A stretch of 64,000 nt of DNA from Coprobacillus sp. CAG:698 (lineage in GTDB: Bacteria > Bacillota_I > Bacilli_A > ML615J-28 > CAG-698), in contig HF988702.1 of the NCBI GenBank assembly GCA_000431235.1, positions 1 through 64,000 of the forward strand. Reading direction: 5' to 3'. This document shows, piece after piece, positions 14,843 to 22,838 of this stretch. The notes beneath the pieces were generated by a model, which was not told where the DNA came from, did no database searches, and saw nothing but the letters and a program-made list of their open reading frames with translations. The position numbers and the translations under genes are program-made. The number at the start of each line of letters is the position of its first letter. The first letter of the stretch is position 1.

Positions 14843-16188
14843 TGAGTTTATCGTCTCTTGAAAAGTACTATAACCAATTTCTTAAGATTCAAGATAAGAC
14901 TGTAAATACAATTTTAGATTTAGTAAATAAAGGAGACTTTACTTTCTGTTTTCCTACTCCAGATAGAAACGATTATGCTGAAATAATTGATAAGTTAAAT
15001 AGTTCCATTGGTAATTTGATGAGTGTATCGGAAAAGCCATATATTACCCTTAAAAATGAATATGAATTAGTTCATGCTTCAAAAGCAGATAAATTATCAC
15101 CTAAAGGAATTCAAATGACTATAAGAGATTCTTCTGTATGGATAGATAAAGATAACCCTAGACCAGAATATGTTTATCGTAAAACTTTTGAAGAAGAATA
15201 TGATAGTTATGAAAATAGAGTTGTAAGAACTTTAATTGATAGATTGATTGCCTTTATCAATGGTCCAGTTCTTCAAGCACGAAATGCTATTAAGAATTTA
15301 TATGATGAATATTTTCAAAGTGATAGACTTAACAAATTCGATTTAATTAGAATTGCTGATTTTAATACATTTACCCTTTCTGAGAATGTCTTTTTCAAAG
15401 ACTTTCAAAAGTTATATTTATTACAATCCAAACTTAATTATCTAAAAAACACAGACTTTTATAAAATTATGAGTAAATGTCCAAAGTTTGTTGGAACCCC
15501 AGAACCTACTAACCTCTTTACTCATAATACTGATTATAGAGCCTGCTATCTATTATGGAATTATTTAGATACATGTATGAAAAATACTACTGACTTAAAC
15601 GAAATGGAAATATCATCTTTATATTCTTCATATATTGTTTTATTAGCCTCATCATTTCTTTCAAAAATGGGATATAAGTTAATTGAAGATCGTGAACTTG
15701 ATGAAGTCCTTTATGAATTTGAGATTTCTGATTTGATTTTCAATGGGGATTTATTTGCAATTAGTTTATCAATTGAAAAAAATATGTTTTTGATTAATAC
15801 TTTATGCAAACAAAACAAAATAAAACAACTCACCAAAGTTGAATTAAAAACAATAGATGATGGCAAAAAGTCACAAGATGCTGATTACACGCTTTGCTTA
15901 TATCCTGTAGAATATTCGGATAATATGGCATGTGTAACCCCAAATAATGAGAATTCCACAACCGACCTTTATATGCTTTTGAAATGTTGCACACTAGTTG
16001 CCCCTGTAAATGAAGGTGTATATACAAACATTTGTTTGGTTTGTGGGAGCAATATGCTTAATGCTCACAACCATGATTGTGTTTGTGATAACTGTGGAGC
16101 TCATTATACGTTTTTAGATGATAACCATTTATGGCTTAGATCATTTAAATCCGCTCTTGCTAAGCGTAAGTATAAAAAAGGAAAATAA
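14842..16188 (+). CDS. DUF2357-like partner of the McrB-like ATPase with C-terminal zinc finger, 448 aa
   Basis: The ATG overlaps the stop of the ATPase gene by one base, so the pair is translationally coupled. Residues about 95-160 (VYRKTFEEEYDSYENRVVRTLIDRLIAFI) match the style of the DUF2357 segment found in McrC-like partners of McrB-family ATPases, where a YENR-type motif is characteristic. The middle (about 160-380) is helical then mixed, without a clear PD-(D/E)XK catalytic set. The C-terminus bears a four-cysteine zinc site (C398, C401, C415, C418), possibly for nucleic acid or protein contact. There is no signal peptide. If the nuclease is truly absent, the system differs from known McrBC; a structure prediction is needed to judge this. 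Confidence 0.6.
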   Translation: MSLSSLEKYYNQFLKIQDKTVNTILDLVNKGDFTFCFPTPDRNDYAEIIDKLNSSIGNLMSVSEKPYITLKNEYELVHASKADKLSPKGIQMTIRDSSVWIDKDNPRPEYVYRKTFEEEYDSYENRVVRTLIDRLIAFINGPVLQARNAIKNLYDEYFQSDRLNKFDLIRIADFNTFTLSENVFFKDFQKLYLLQSKLNYLKNTDFYKIMSKCPKFVGTPEPTNLFTHNTDYRACYLLWNYLDTCMKNTTDLNEMEISSLYSSYIVLLASSFLSKMGYKLIEDRELDEVLYEFEISDLIFNGDLFAISLSIEKNMFLINTLCKQNKIKQLTKVELKTIDDGKKSQDADYTLCLYPVEYSDNMACVTPNNENSTTDLYMLLKCCTLVAPVNEGVYTNICLVCGSNMLNAHNHDCVCDNCGAHYTFLDDNHLWLRSFKSALAKRKYKKGK

Positions 16189-16380
16189 TTGTATAAAAGA
16201 TATACTAGTAACAATTAAATCATAATCTTGAATATTAATTTTATTAGTGATAGAATTATTTAGTGAAATTATTCATAAAGTTTTAAAAAATCAACTTTTT
16301 AAGGTAAAATATTAAAATATAAAAATGAGATAAAATTATAACATACAATAATATTATATTTATCGAAAAGAATTATATAT
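16189..16380. other. Intergenic stretch without a gene
   Basis: About 190 bases, almost entirely A and T, with stops in every frame. It holds only a weak 5-bp hairpin (GTATA/TATAC at about 16192). I see no terminator with a T run for the upstream operon and no conserved element. Confidence 0.6.
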
Positions 16381-16409
16381 TTGACTTTTAATTGAAATTA
16401 GTGTATAAT
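16381..16409 (+). promoter_or_regulatory. Near-consensus promoter of a putative small RNA
   Basis: TTGACT (16381-16386) and a perfect TATAAT (16404-16409) are separated by exactly 17 bases. This is one of the best promoters in the window, yet it does not lead to a protein gene with a ribosome binding site; transcription would start near 16416. Confidence 0.7.
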
Positions 16410-16415
16410 AATAAT

Positions 16416-16606
16416 GTATCGGTTGATATGTTTCTTTGATAGAAATTTTATTGTGCTGATATAGATGTTTTTCTAAGGTTCCATCTAAGAGTTATGTCTC
16501 TTGGAATGTATGCTGAAAGAATTTTTGAAAAAAAGGGGATGAAAAAATACCCCTTAAAATACATAAAAGACGTTTTATCATATCATTGTGTAAAGCGTCT
16601 TTTTTG
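16416..16606 (+). ncRNA. Putative structured small RNA of about 190 nt, unknown family
   Basis: Between the strong promoter at 16381 and a strong terminator at 16566 the sequence can form a series of hairpins: TATC/GATA closed by GGTT (about 16417-16428), TTTCT/AGAAA, TTCCA-bulge-AGAG/CTCTTGGAA (16479-16508), AAGGGG/CCCCTT, and the terminator stem. It is less AT-rich than the flanks. The only open frame is a 41-codon one from ATG 16494 that runs through the terminator and has no ribosome binding site. I compared it by eye with the common riboswitches (SAM, TPP, purine, guanidine, preQ1, Mn, fluoride), SRP RNA and T-boxes and found no match. It may act in trans or be a terminated leader of the AbrB operon. 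Confidence 0.5.
16566..16606 (+). terminator. Strong Rho-independent terminator of the putative RNA
   Basis: AAAGACGTTTTA (16566-16577) pairs with TAAAGCGTCTTT (16591-16602), 12 bp with one G-U, followed by TTTT. Confidence 0.82.
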
Positions 16607-16627
16607 TTTTTTAATTTAGCTTTAGTA

Positions 16628-16656
16628 TTGATTTTATATAGTAAAAGTAGTATAAT
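16628..16656 (+). promoter_or_regulatory. Promoter of the abrB-ABC exporter operon
   Basis: TTGATT (16628-16633) and a perfect TATAAT (16651-16656) are 17 bases apart, with the start site near 16663. Confidence 0.65.
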
Positions 16657-16665
16657 AAGTATGAA

Positions 16666-16683
16666 AAGTTATACAAGTTATAC
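16666..16683 (+). repeat. Tandem 9-bp repeat between promoter and abrB, candidate operator
   Basis: AAGTTATAC occurs twice head to tail just after the predicted start site and before GGAGG. Its position suits autoregulation by the AbrB-like protein encoded 10 bases downstream; this role is inferred. Confidence 0.45.
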
Positions 16684-16692
16684 GGAGGTATT

Positions 16693-16920
16693 ATGAAAAC
16701 AGGACCTAAAGGTAAATATTTATTTGGATTATGTAAAGTTGGTGAAAAGGGTCAAATTGTAATCCCTAAAGAGGCTAGAGATATATTTGGCATTAACCCT
16801 GGAGATTATATTGTCTGTTTAGGTGACGTAAAAAAAGGTTTAGCTCTTATTAAGGCTGATGTTTTTCAAGAAATAACGGATGATTTATTAAACAGAGGTG
16901 ATGGTGATGAAAGCAATTGA
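16693..16920 (+). CDS. AbrB/SpoVT-type transcription regulator, 75 aa
   Basis: A swapped-hairpin AbrB DNA-binding domain spans about residues 10-55, with the signature VGEKGQIVIPKEARDIFGINPGDYIV. Regulators of this form control transition-state genes and, when encoded beside a transporter, often the transporter itself. It is the first gene of an operon with an ABC-2 type exporter; its stop overlaps the start of the ATPase gene by 14 bases. GGAGG at 16684-16688 sets the ATG. It belongs with the short AbrB regulators frequently linked to ABC drug exporters in Clostridia and Erysipelotrichia. Confidence 0.88.
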   Translation: MKTGPKGKYLFGLCKVGEKGQIVIPKEARDIFGINPGDYIVCLGDVKKGLALIKADVFQEITDDLLNRGDGDESN

Positions 16921-17614
16921 AATAACAAATCTTACGAAAAAATATAAAGATATTGTTGCTGTTGACAACTTAAATTTAGAAATTGAAGAAAACAAATTAT
17001 TTGCGCTTTTAGGAGTTAATGGAGCTGGCAAGTCAACAACAATTAAAATGTTATCTACATTAATTAGTCCAACAAGTGGAGATGCTTTTATATTAGGTAA
17101 AAGTATTGTTAGTCAAGCATCTGATGTTAAGAATATTATTAATGTTTCTCCCCAAGAAACAGCTGTTGCAATGAATCTAACTGTTTATGAAAACATTAAA
17201 TTTATTGGGGAAATATATAATATTGACAATGATTATGTTTTAGAAATCATATCTAAACTTGGATTAGAAGAAGTAAAAAATAAATATGCTAAGAAGTTAT
17301 CAGGTGGTTACCAAAGACGATTAAGTATTGCTATGGCTTTAGTTAGTAAACCTAAAGTATTATTTTTAGATGAACCAACTCTTGGGCTTGATGTTATAGC
17401 TCGTAGTGAGTTATGGCAATTCATAAAACTTATAAAAAGTGAAATGACAATAATTCTCACAACTCATTATCTTGAGGAAGTAGAAGAACTAGCTGATGAA
17501 GTGGGAATAATGGCTAAAGGAAAACTAAAAATAAAAGGGACAATAGATGAAATAATTGCTTCTAAGAATTATAATAATTTCGAACAAGCTTTTATTGATA
17601 TTGCCTCTAAATAA
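16907..17614 (+). CDS. ABC transporter ATP-binding protein (ABC-2/drug exporter type), 235 aa
   Basis: All ABC signatures are present in order: Walker A GVNGAGKST (about residue 34), a Q-loop (SPQET), signature LSGGYQRRLS, Walker B VLFLDEPTLGLD and H-loop LTTHYLEE. Sequence type and pairing with an ABC-2 permease point to export of drugs, peptides or lipids. The ATG at 16907 is chosen because AGAGGTGAT lies just upstream and the peptide then starts as in relatives (KAIEITNLTKKYKD); GTG/ATG codons at 16898-16904 are alternatives. It overlaps the AbrB gene and is followed by the permease after 16 bases. Confidence 0.93.
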   Translation: MKAIEITNLTKKYKDIVAVDNLNLEIEENKLFALLGVNGAGKSTTIKMLSTLISPTSGDAFILGKSIVSQASDVKNIINVSPQETAVAMNLTVYENIKFIGEIYNIDNDYVLEIISKLGLEEVKNKYAKKLSGGYQRRLSIAMALVSKPKVLFLDEPTLGLDVIARSELWQFIKLIKSEMTIILTTHYLEEVEELADEVGIMAKGKLKIKGTIDEIIASKNYNNFEQAFIDIASK

Positions 17615-17630
17615 AAGGAGAAATGACTTC

Positions 17631-18386
17631 ATGAAAAACATTTTAATATTTTCAAAAAGAAATGCAAAGGAAATACTTCGCGATCCATTAAGCATTCTTT
17701 TCAATGTGATTTTTCCTGTTTTGATGCTTTTTGTCTTTCAATTAATAATAAGTTCAATGACAAAAGAAGAAATTGCAAGGGGTACCCCACAATTTCAAAT
17801 CGAACGTTTAGCACCTGGTTTATGCATGTTTAGCTTTTCTTTTCTAATGCTTTTTACAGGAATGTTGGTTGCTCGTGATAGACAAACATCATTTTTAAAT
17901 AGAATTAAATCATCTCCACTTAAGGTTAAAGATTTTATATTTGGATATGCTTTTCCAATGATACCTTTAGGTTTAGTGCAAATAATTTTATGCTATTCGC
18001 TTTCATTTATTTTTGGACTTAAATTAACTGGCGGATTGTTGCTTTCGATAATTATTAGTCTACCGATAATGTTATTTTATATATTCTTAGGAATATTATT
18101 AGGTGCATTACTAACAGATAAAACTGTTGGGGGAATTGCTTCAGCAGTTATCTCATTTGGTTCTATTTTTGGAGGTATTTTTATGCCATTAGATTTAATG
18201 GAAGGAAGTGCGATATATAAAATTGCCTATGCGTTACCATTTGCTAATTCTTTAAAAGCAATTGATTGTGCAATTAATCTTTCTTTTTCTTCATTTGGAT
18301 TACCATTTATAATTACAATATCTTATAGTATTGTAACAATTATTGTATCAATAATTATATTTAAAAAAACTACAAAAAATTTATAA
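17631..18386 (+). CDS. ABC-2 type permease, 251 aa
   Basis: Six hydrophobic segments and the ABC-2 membrane pattern (N-terminal RNAKEILRDPLSILFNVIFP, later GIASAVISFGSIFGGIFMPL) identify the membrane partner of the ATPase encoded upstream. The two should form a (2+2) exporter. The ATG at 17631 follows AAGGAG with about 10 bases between and gives a normal N-terminal cytoplasmic helix; the longer frame from 17556 overlaps the ATPase gene and is a shadow. Substrate cannot be read from the sequence. Confidence 0.9.
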   Translation: MKNILIFSKRNAKEILRDPLSILFNVIFPVLMLFVFQLIISSMTKEEIARGTPQFQIERLAPGLCMFSFSFLMLFTGMLVARDRQTSFLNRIKSSPLKVKDFIFGYAFPMIPLGLVQIILCYSLSFIFGLKLTGGLLLSIIISLPIMLFYIFLGILLGALLTDKTVGGIASAVISFGSIFGGIFMPLDLMEGSAIYKIAYALPFANSLKAIDCAINLSFSSFGLPFIITISYSIVTIIVSIIIFKKTTKNL

Positions 18387-18392
18387 AAAAAA

Positions 18393-18489
18393 TTACAAAA
18401 AAATTAAAAAGTTGTATAATATTTCAAGGCACGATACAAAATATAAATAGAATATTTCGATACGAGACAGCTAGTTCTCGTATTTTTTT
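18393..18489 (+). promoter_or_regulatory. Promoter with leader hairpin/terminator upstream of the MATE pseudogene
   Basis: A -10 TATAAT (18415-18420) with a weak -35 (TTACAA, 18393-18398) gives a transcript whose leader folds into ATACGAGA (18460-18467)/TCTCGTAT (18476-18483) followed by seven T. The hairpin lies before GGAGG and the ATG at 18510, so it is placed as an attenuator. GCAC (18429-18432) could pair with GTGC after the T run as an alternative closing helix. Confidence 0.5.
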
Positions 18490-18509
18490 GTGCTTTAACG
18501 GAGGTTTAT

Positions 18510-19921
18510 ATGGTAAGTACGAATTCATTTTTAGAAGAAGAAAAAATAAGCAAATTAATGCGCAAATTTTCTGTTCCTTGCATTATTTCTCTTTTAGTTG
18601 GGGCTTTATATAATATAGTTGACCAACTATTCATTTCTAATGCTAGTTATTTAGGTTCATTTGGTAATGCGGCAAGTACTGTTGTTTTCCCTTAACAATT
18701 ATTGTTTTAGCTATCGCAACAATGATTGGAGATGGTGCATGTTCATTTATAAGTAAATTATTAGGTGAAAGGAATAATGATAAAGCAGGAGAAGCTGCTG
18801 GAAACGCAATTTTTATGTTTGCTATTATTGGTGTTTTTATAACTATTATATATTTACTGTTTAATGAGGCTTTAATAGATTTATTTGGAGAAAAAGTAAA
18901 CCAAGAAACATATGAGTTTTCTAAAGAGTATTTCTTTTGGATTACTTTAGGTGTTGCTTTTTATATGTTCGGATAAGGAATGAATCCAATTATAAGAGCT
19001 GATGGAAATCCTCATTTTGCAATGATTTCAATGTTGATAGGAGTTATAACTAATTTGATTTGAGATCCTATCTTTATATTTGGCTTTAAGTGGGGAATGA
19101 CTGGTGCAGCAATTGCAACGGTTATTGGACAAATAATTACTGCTCTTTTATCTTTGTTTTATCTTTTTAAAACAAAAGCCATAAAATTAAATCGCAAATG
19201 CTTTAAATTGGATTTTAAACTTGTAAAAGTGATTTTTTCATTAGGGTTATCATCATTTTTGACACAAATTGCTTTTGTTTTAAGCTTATTCGGTGTTCTT
19301 AATATGTGCAAGAAGTATGCAAAATTAGATGAAGTATTTTGCAAAGATGAGTATAGTCACATTCCAACAGCCTGCAGTGGTATTGTTATGAAGTTCTTTC
19401 AAATTGTTATGTCAATTGCAATAGGCTTATCAGCTAGTTTAATTCCTGTTGTTTCATATAATGAAGGAGCTAAACGATATGATAGATTAAAAGAGATATT
19501 AAGAAAATTACTAATTTATGAATTTATAATCGGTATAATTTGCACATGTTTCTTTGAATTAAGTGCTAATATGTTAACAAATATATTTGGTGGCAAAAAT
19601 GAAAGTATGGTTTACCAAGAATTTATGGTAAAAAGTATAAGAGTATTTTTAATTAGTTTGCCTCTTGCATGTTTTAATAAAGGAGTTCTCATTTATTTGC
19701 AAGCATTAGGAAAAGGGTTAACGGCAACACTTTTAGCGCTTTTAAGGGAGATTATATTAGGTACCATACTAGTATTCATCTTACCTTTAATAATGAAATT
19801 AGAGGGTGTTATATATTTTGAAGTTATTGCTGATGTGATTACTTTTATTGTCACAATTCTTGTTTTAAGTAGCACAAGCAAAAACTTAAACAATAACCTC
19901 AAAAAATTAATAAATGAATAG
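18510..19921 (+). pseudogene. MATE-family multidrug exporter, inactivated by three lesions
   Basis: Joined, the fragments give a near complete MATE protein of about 470 residues (start LMRKFSVPCIISLLVGALYN, later GMNPIIRADGNP and DPIFIFG). Lesion one is a one-base deletion near 18694 (frame moves at STVVFP / LTIIVLAIATM). Lesion two is an in-frame TAA at 18974 in front of GMNPIIRADGN, where relatives have Gln or a similar residue. Lesion three is an in-frame TGA at 19061. TGA is a normal stop elsewhere in this genome, so recoding does not explain it. A good ribosome site (GGAGG) and a promoter remain. The gene would have exported drugs or cationic toxins using an ion gradient and is almost certainly non-functional. 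Confidence 0.85.
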
Positions 19922-19945
19922 GTAGAAGAAGTATATTCACTAAAT

Positions 19946-19971
19946 AAATAGGTTTTTAAACGCCTATTTTT
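19946..19971 (+). terminator. Terminator after the MATE pseudogene
   Basis: AAATAGG (19946-19952) pairs with CCTATTT (19963-19969) followed by T residues. Confidence 0.6.
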
Positions 19972-19989
19972 AATTTATTAGTAGTAAAG

Positions 19990-20040
19990 TTCCTTTTTCA
20001 ATTAAAAGGAAAGAACCACTATTTAGAGCATATAGTAGTT
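19990..20040. repeat. Two small inverted repeats in the intergenic region
   Basis: TTCCTTTT (19990-19997) pairs perfectly with AAAAGGAA (20004-20011), and AACCACTAT (20014-20022) pairs with ATAGTAGTT (20032-20040) with one mismatch. Neither has a T run. The region lies between convergent genes and has no reading frame; role unknown. Confidence 0.45.
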
Positions 20041-20154
20041 CAAAATTATTAATTTATATAAAAAACAACGATTTAAACTGCCATCTGAAAATGAGTTTTT
20101 TGAGTGTCTATAAATTATTACTCTATTTTTCATTCGCGCATTAAAGTTATAAAT

Positions 20155-20184
20155 TAAAAAAGAAACCCTCAAGTATCGAGGGTT
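20155..20184 (-). terminator. Terminator of rimO (minus strand)
   Basis: On the minus strand AACCCTC (20184-20178) pairs with GAGGGTT (20170-20164), and a T-rich run follows (opposite the A run at 20156-20161). Confidence 0.72.
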
Positions 20185-20214
20185 AGGATGTTAACGAGGT
20201 TAGCATTTTTATGA

Positions 20215-21507
20215 TTAAATGATTTCTCCGATTAAATCGTAATCATAAGTTGCTGTTATTTTAATCTTTACATAGTCTCCAACTTGTAAATCTCCAGGAA
20301 CATAAATGTATCCGTCGGCATCATCTGGAGCTTCAGCATAACTTCGAGTTTTAAACATTAGAATTTCTTCGTCATATTCTTCTACAAGAACTTCTAAAGT
20401 TTGGCCAATACGACTTTCGTTGTATTCTAAAGCTATTTCTTTTTGTATTTCTAAAAGTTCATTATAACGTTTATTCATTGTTCTTGAACTAACTTTATGA
20501 TCCATAGTATATCCTTTTGTATTTTCTTCATCAGAATAAGTAAAGGCACCTAAACGCTCAAATTTCATTTTTTTGATAAAGTCTTTTAGTATTTCAAAAT
20601 CTTCCTTAGTTTCCCCAGGAAAACCAACAATTATTGTTGTTCTAATAACTGCGTCAGGTATGTTTTCCCTAATTCTATTTATTAGTGATTCAATTAATTC
20701 TTTACTTCCACGACGATTCATAGCTTTTAAAAGTTTGTTAGAAGCATGTTGAATAGGAATATCAAAATAGTTAACTATTTCCTCATGCTTTTTGAAAACA
20801 TTAATTATTTCATCTGTTACTTCATCAGGGTATAGATATAATACTCTAATTGTTTTAAATAGATGAAGGTTTGCAATGTCATCTAAAAGGTTAGCAAGAT
20901 TGTAATTATTTAAATCAATTCCATATTTTGAAGTATCTTGAGATATTAGTGTAATGTCCTTTATACCCTTCTTTGCAAGATATTTAACTTCATTAAGAAT
21001 ATCTTCACTTGGTCTACTTTTATAAGGACCTCTTATTAACGGTATAGCACAATATGAGCAACGATTATCGCAACCATCACCTATGCGAACATAACAAGAA
21101 GTATTTCCTGTCGAGATAATTCTGTTTGTGTAAGATAACTCATGATGTGATGAACTTGAAGTAAGTAACATAAAGATATCATCAAGTTTATTATAATCTC
21201 TAATAGGAATAAAATAATCAACTTCTGGAATTTCTTTCTGTAAATCCTTTAGATATCTTTGAACTAAACATCCCATTACGATTATTTTGAGATTTTTATT
21301 TTCTTCTTTTATTTTTACAATTTCCATTATTGTATCTAAAGACTCCTCTTTAGCTTTATCAATGAATCCACAAGTATTGATTGTGATTATGTCAGCTTCT
21401 GCTATATCATTTGTTATTTCGATATTGTATTTTGTGCATAAACCTAAGAAAAGTTCTGAATCAACTAGATTTTTAGCACAGCCTAAAGAAATCATACCTA
21501 ATTTCAT
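20215..21507 (-). CDS. rimO: Ribosomal protein S12 (uS12) methylthiotransferase RimO, 430 aa
   Basis: The protein has the three-domain architecture of the MiaB family: an N-terminal UPF0004 domain with three cysteines for the auxiliary iron-sulfur cluster (C10, C46, C80), a radical SAM domain with CDNRCSYC (C146, C150, C153), and a C-terminal TRAM-like domain. The start MISLGCAKNLVDSE is diagnostic of RimO rather than MiaB. It methylthiolates an aspartate of ribosomal protein S12. The gene is alone on the minus strand with its own terminator; AGGAG lies upstream of the ATG. Length is normal. Confidence 0.95.
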   Translation of the reverse strand: MKLGMISLGCAKNLVDSELFLGLCTKYNIEITNDIAEADIITINTCGFIDKAKEESLDTIMEIVKIKEENKNLKIIVMGCLVQRYLKDLQKEIPEVDYFIPIRDYNKLDDIFMLLTSSSSHHELSYTNRIISTGNTSCYVRIGDGCDNRCSYCAIPLIRGPYKSRPSEDILNEVKYLAKKGIKDITLISQDTSKYGIDLNNYNLANLLDDIANLHLFKTIRVLYLYPDEVTDEIINVFKKHEEIVNYFDIPIQHASNKLLKAMNRRGSKELIESLINRIRENIPDAVIRTTIIVGFPGETKEDFEILKDFIKKMKFERLGAFTYSDEENTKGYTMDHKVSSRTMNKRYNELLEIQKEIALEYNESRIGQTLEVLVEEYDEEILMFKTRSYAEAPDDADGYIYVPGDLQVGDYVKIKITATYDYDLIGEII

Positions 21508-21618
21508 ATTAAAACTCCTATAAAATATTTACCATTTATTATACATCATTTTTTAATTTATTACAATTATTTAATGTATAAAAACAAAAAAATAAGTAAT
21601 AATAATAATGTGAAGAAT

Positions 21619-21834
21619 ATGTATTATAATTATCATGGAATAATAAAAAGAAAGATTAAAGAAGGATTGTTAGTAGGATATGAGTTTACAGACTCGTATA
21701 AAGGTATTGGAAAAGCACTAGTTTTATATTTTAGTGATGGAACAAAAAAACCTATTAGAGAGAGACACTTTCTTGAATACTTAATTATAATTAATAAATA
21801 CTTCACAAATAATAAAGGCCATATTCCTAAATAG
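21619..21834 (+). CDS. Small conserved hypothetical protein, 71 aa
   Basis: The core (YHGIIKRKIKEGLLVGYEFTD, then GKALVLYFSDGTKKPIRERHFLEY) matches by recollection a small Firmicutes protein family of unknown function beginning with YHG and containing a PIR-H element. I place the start at ATG 21619 because relatives begin shortly before YHG; a longer frame from 21574 adds 15 low-complexity residues (KNKKISNNNNVKN) and has no better ribosome site. The stop codon lies inside the terminator stem, so the gene ends its own transcript. It is probably cytoplasmic, with no membrane segment. Confidence 0.6.
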   Translation: MYYNYHGIIKRKIKEGLLVGYEFTDSYKGIGKALVLYFSDGTKKPIRERHFLEYLIIINKYFTNNKGHIPK

Positions 21835-21845
21835 GAGGCCTTTTT
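21814..21845 (+). terminator. Terminator overlapping the end of the small gene
   Basis: AAAGGCC (21814-21820) pairs with GGCCTTT (21837-21843), with an inner CCT/AGG pair, followed by TT. Confidence 0.78.
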
Positions 21846-22055
21846 ATTGTTTTAATGTAAAGAATTCAAAATAGAGAATAATAAATTGTCATTTTGATAG
21901 AAAAGTGATTTTTATTAAGTAAATATAATTATTTTATTTTGTTTTTACGTTAACATATTATGTTCTTTTTAGTGTCATTTTAGCACACTTTTTAGAACCT
22001 AAAAATGTATAATAATTTAATGGAGAGTTAACAAACATTTTATAAAATAATAACA

Positions 22056-22745
22056 TTAAAATTCTAAATTTGATACAATTGGAAAATGATCTGAGACAAC
22101 TTTTTCAATTATTTTTGCATTGTATTTTTTTATATTTTTAGAAACTAAGATATAATCAATTCTTCTCTCAGGGTTTACTGATGGAAATGTGTTTCCATCT
22201 TGCTCTTTCAAAACATCAATAGTATATTTATATATAGGTTTTAAAAGACTATCATTTGGAGTCATATTGAAATCACCCATAATTACAAAAGGTTCAGTTA
22301 AATTATTAATATTTTTTTCTAGAACTTTTGTAGCATTAATCCTTTCATCTTTTGCTAACCCCATATGTGTTATAAATACGTAAATATTATTAATTTTTGC
22401 TTTGATTAATATTCTAGTTTCATAATATGTGTCTTCGTTTCTCACAAGAGGATCAGGTATGGGAATTATTTCTTGATTTTCAATAGGATATTTAGATAAA
22501 ATAGCATTGCCATAATTACCTTTCGGAATAGAAATGGCTTTACCAAAAAAATAATTTAAGTTTAATTTATCTGCTATTTTTTTAACTTGAACACCATATA
22601 TATCGTTACTTCCTTCACCAAATACTTCATTTAAGCATATAATATCAGGGTTAATTTCTTTTATTGTCCTTGCAAATAGATCAATATCAATTTCTCTAGT
22701 TATATAATTTCTAAAGTGTTGAACGTTAAATGTTAATAGTTTCAT
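22056..22745 (-). CDS. Endonuclease/exonuclease/phosphatase (EEP) family protein, 229 aa
   Basis: The EEP fold motifs occur in order: LLTFNVQHF (metal-site Asn), CLNEVF (metal-binding Glu), FITHMGL, GDFNMTP, RIDYIL and the C-terminal SDHFPIV (catalytic His). The family hydrolyses phosphodiester or phosphomonoester bonds in nucleic acids, lipids or sugars; lack of a signal peptide suggests a cytoplasmic substrate. Length is that of a single EEP domain. The gene stands alone on the minus strand, divergent from the mur operon, with GAAAGGTAGAG upstream of the ATG. The substrate cannot be deduced. Confidence 0.85.
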   Translation of the reverse strand: MKLLTFNVQHFRNYITREIDIDLFARTIKEINPDIICLNEVFGEGSNDIYGVQVKKIADKLNLNYFFGKAISIPKGNYGNAILSKYPIENQEIIPIPDPLVRNEDTYYETRILIKAKINNIYVFITHMGLAKDERINATKVLEKNINNLTEPFVIMGDFNMTPNDSLLKPIYKYTIDVLKEQDGNTFPSVNPERRIDYILVSKNIKKYNAKIIEKVVSDHFPIVSNLEF

Positions 22746-22838
22746 TTTCTCTACCTTTCTTTTTCATTTATTATATCTTTATTTATGTAATATTGCAAGA
22801 AGTAAATTAATATTATGTTATGTAGAGGTGAAGCAAAA

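Noticed and set aside
18510..19921. Reading the interrupting TGA codons (19061 and 58047) as tryptophan under Mycoplasma code
   Set aside because: TGA ends many intact genes in the window (for example radC, the Hpt-like, mraY, serA and rimK-like genes), and the same loci also carry TAA, frameshifts and a deletion.
20041..20110. Possible fragment of a transposase or other gene (KLPSENEFFECL) in the gap before rimO
   Set aside because: Only about 13 codons are open and no inverted repeats or partner frames were found.
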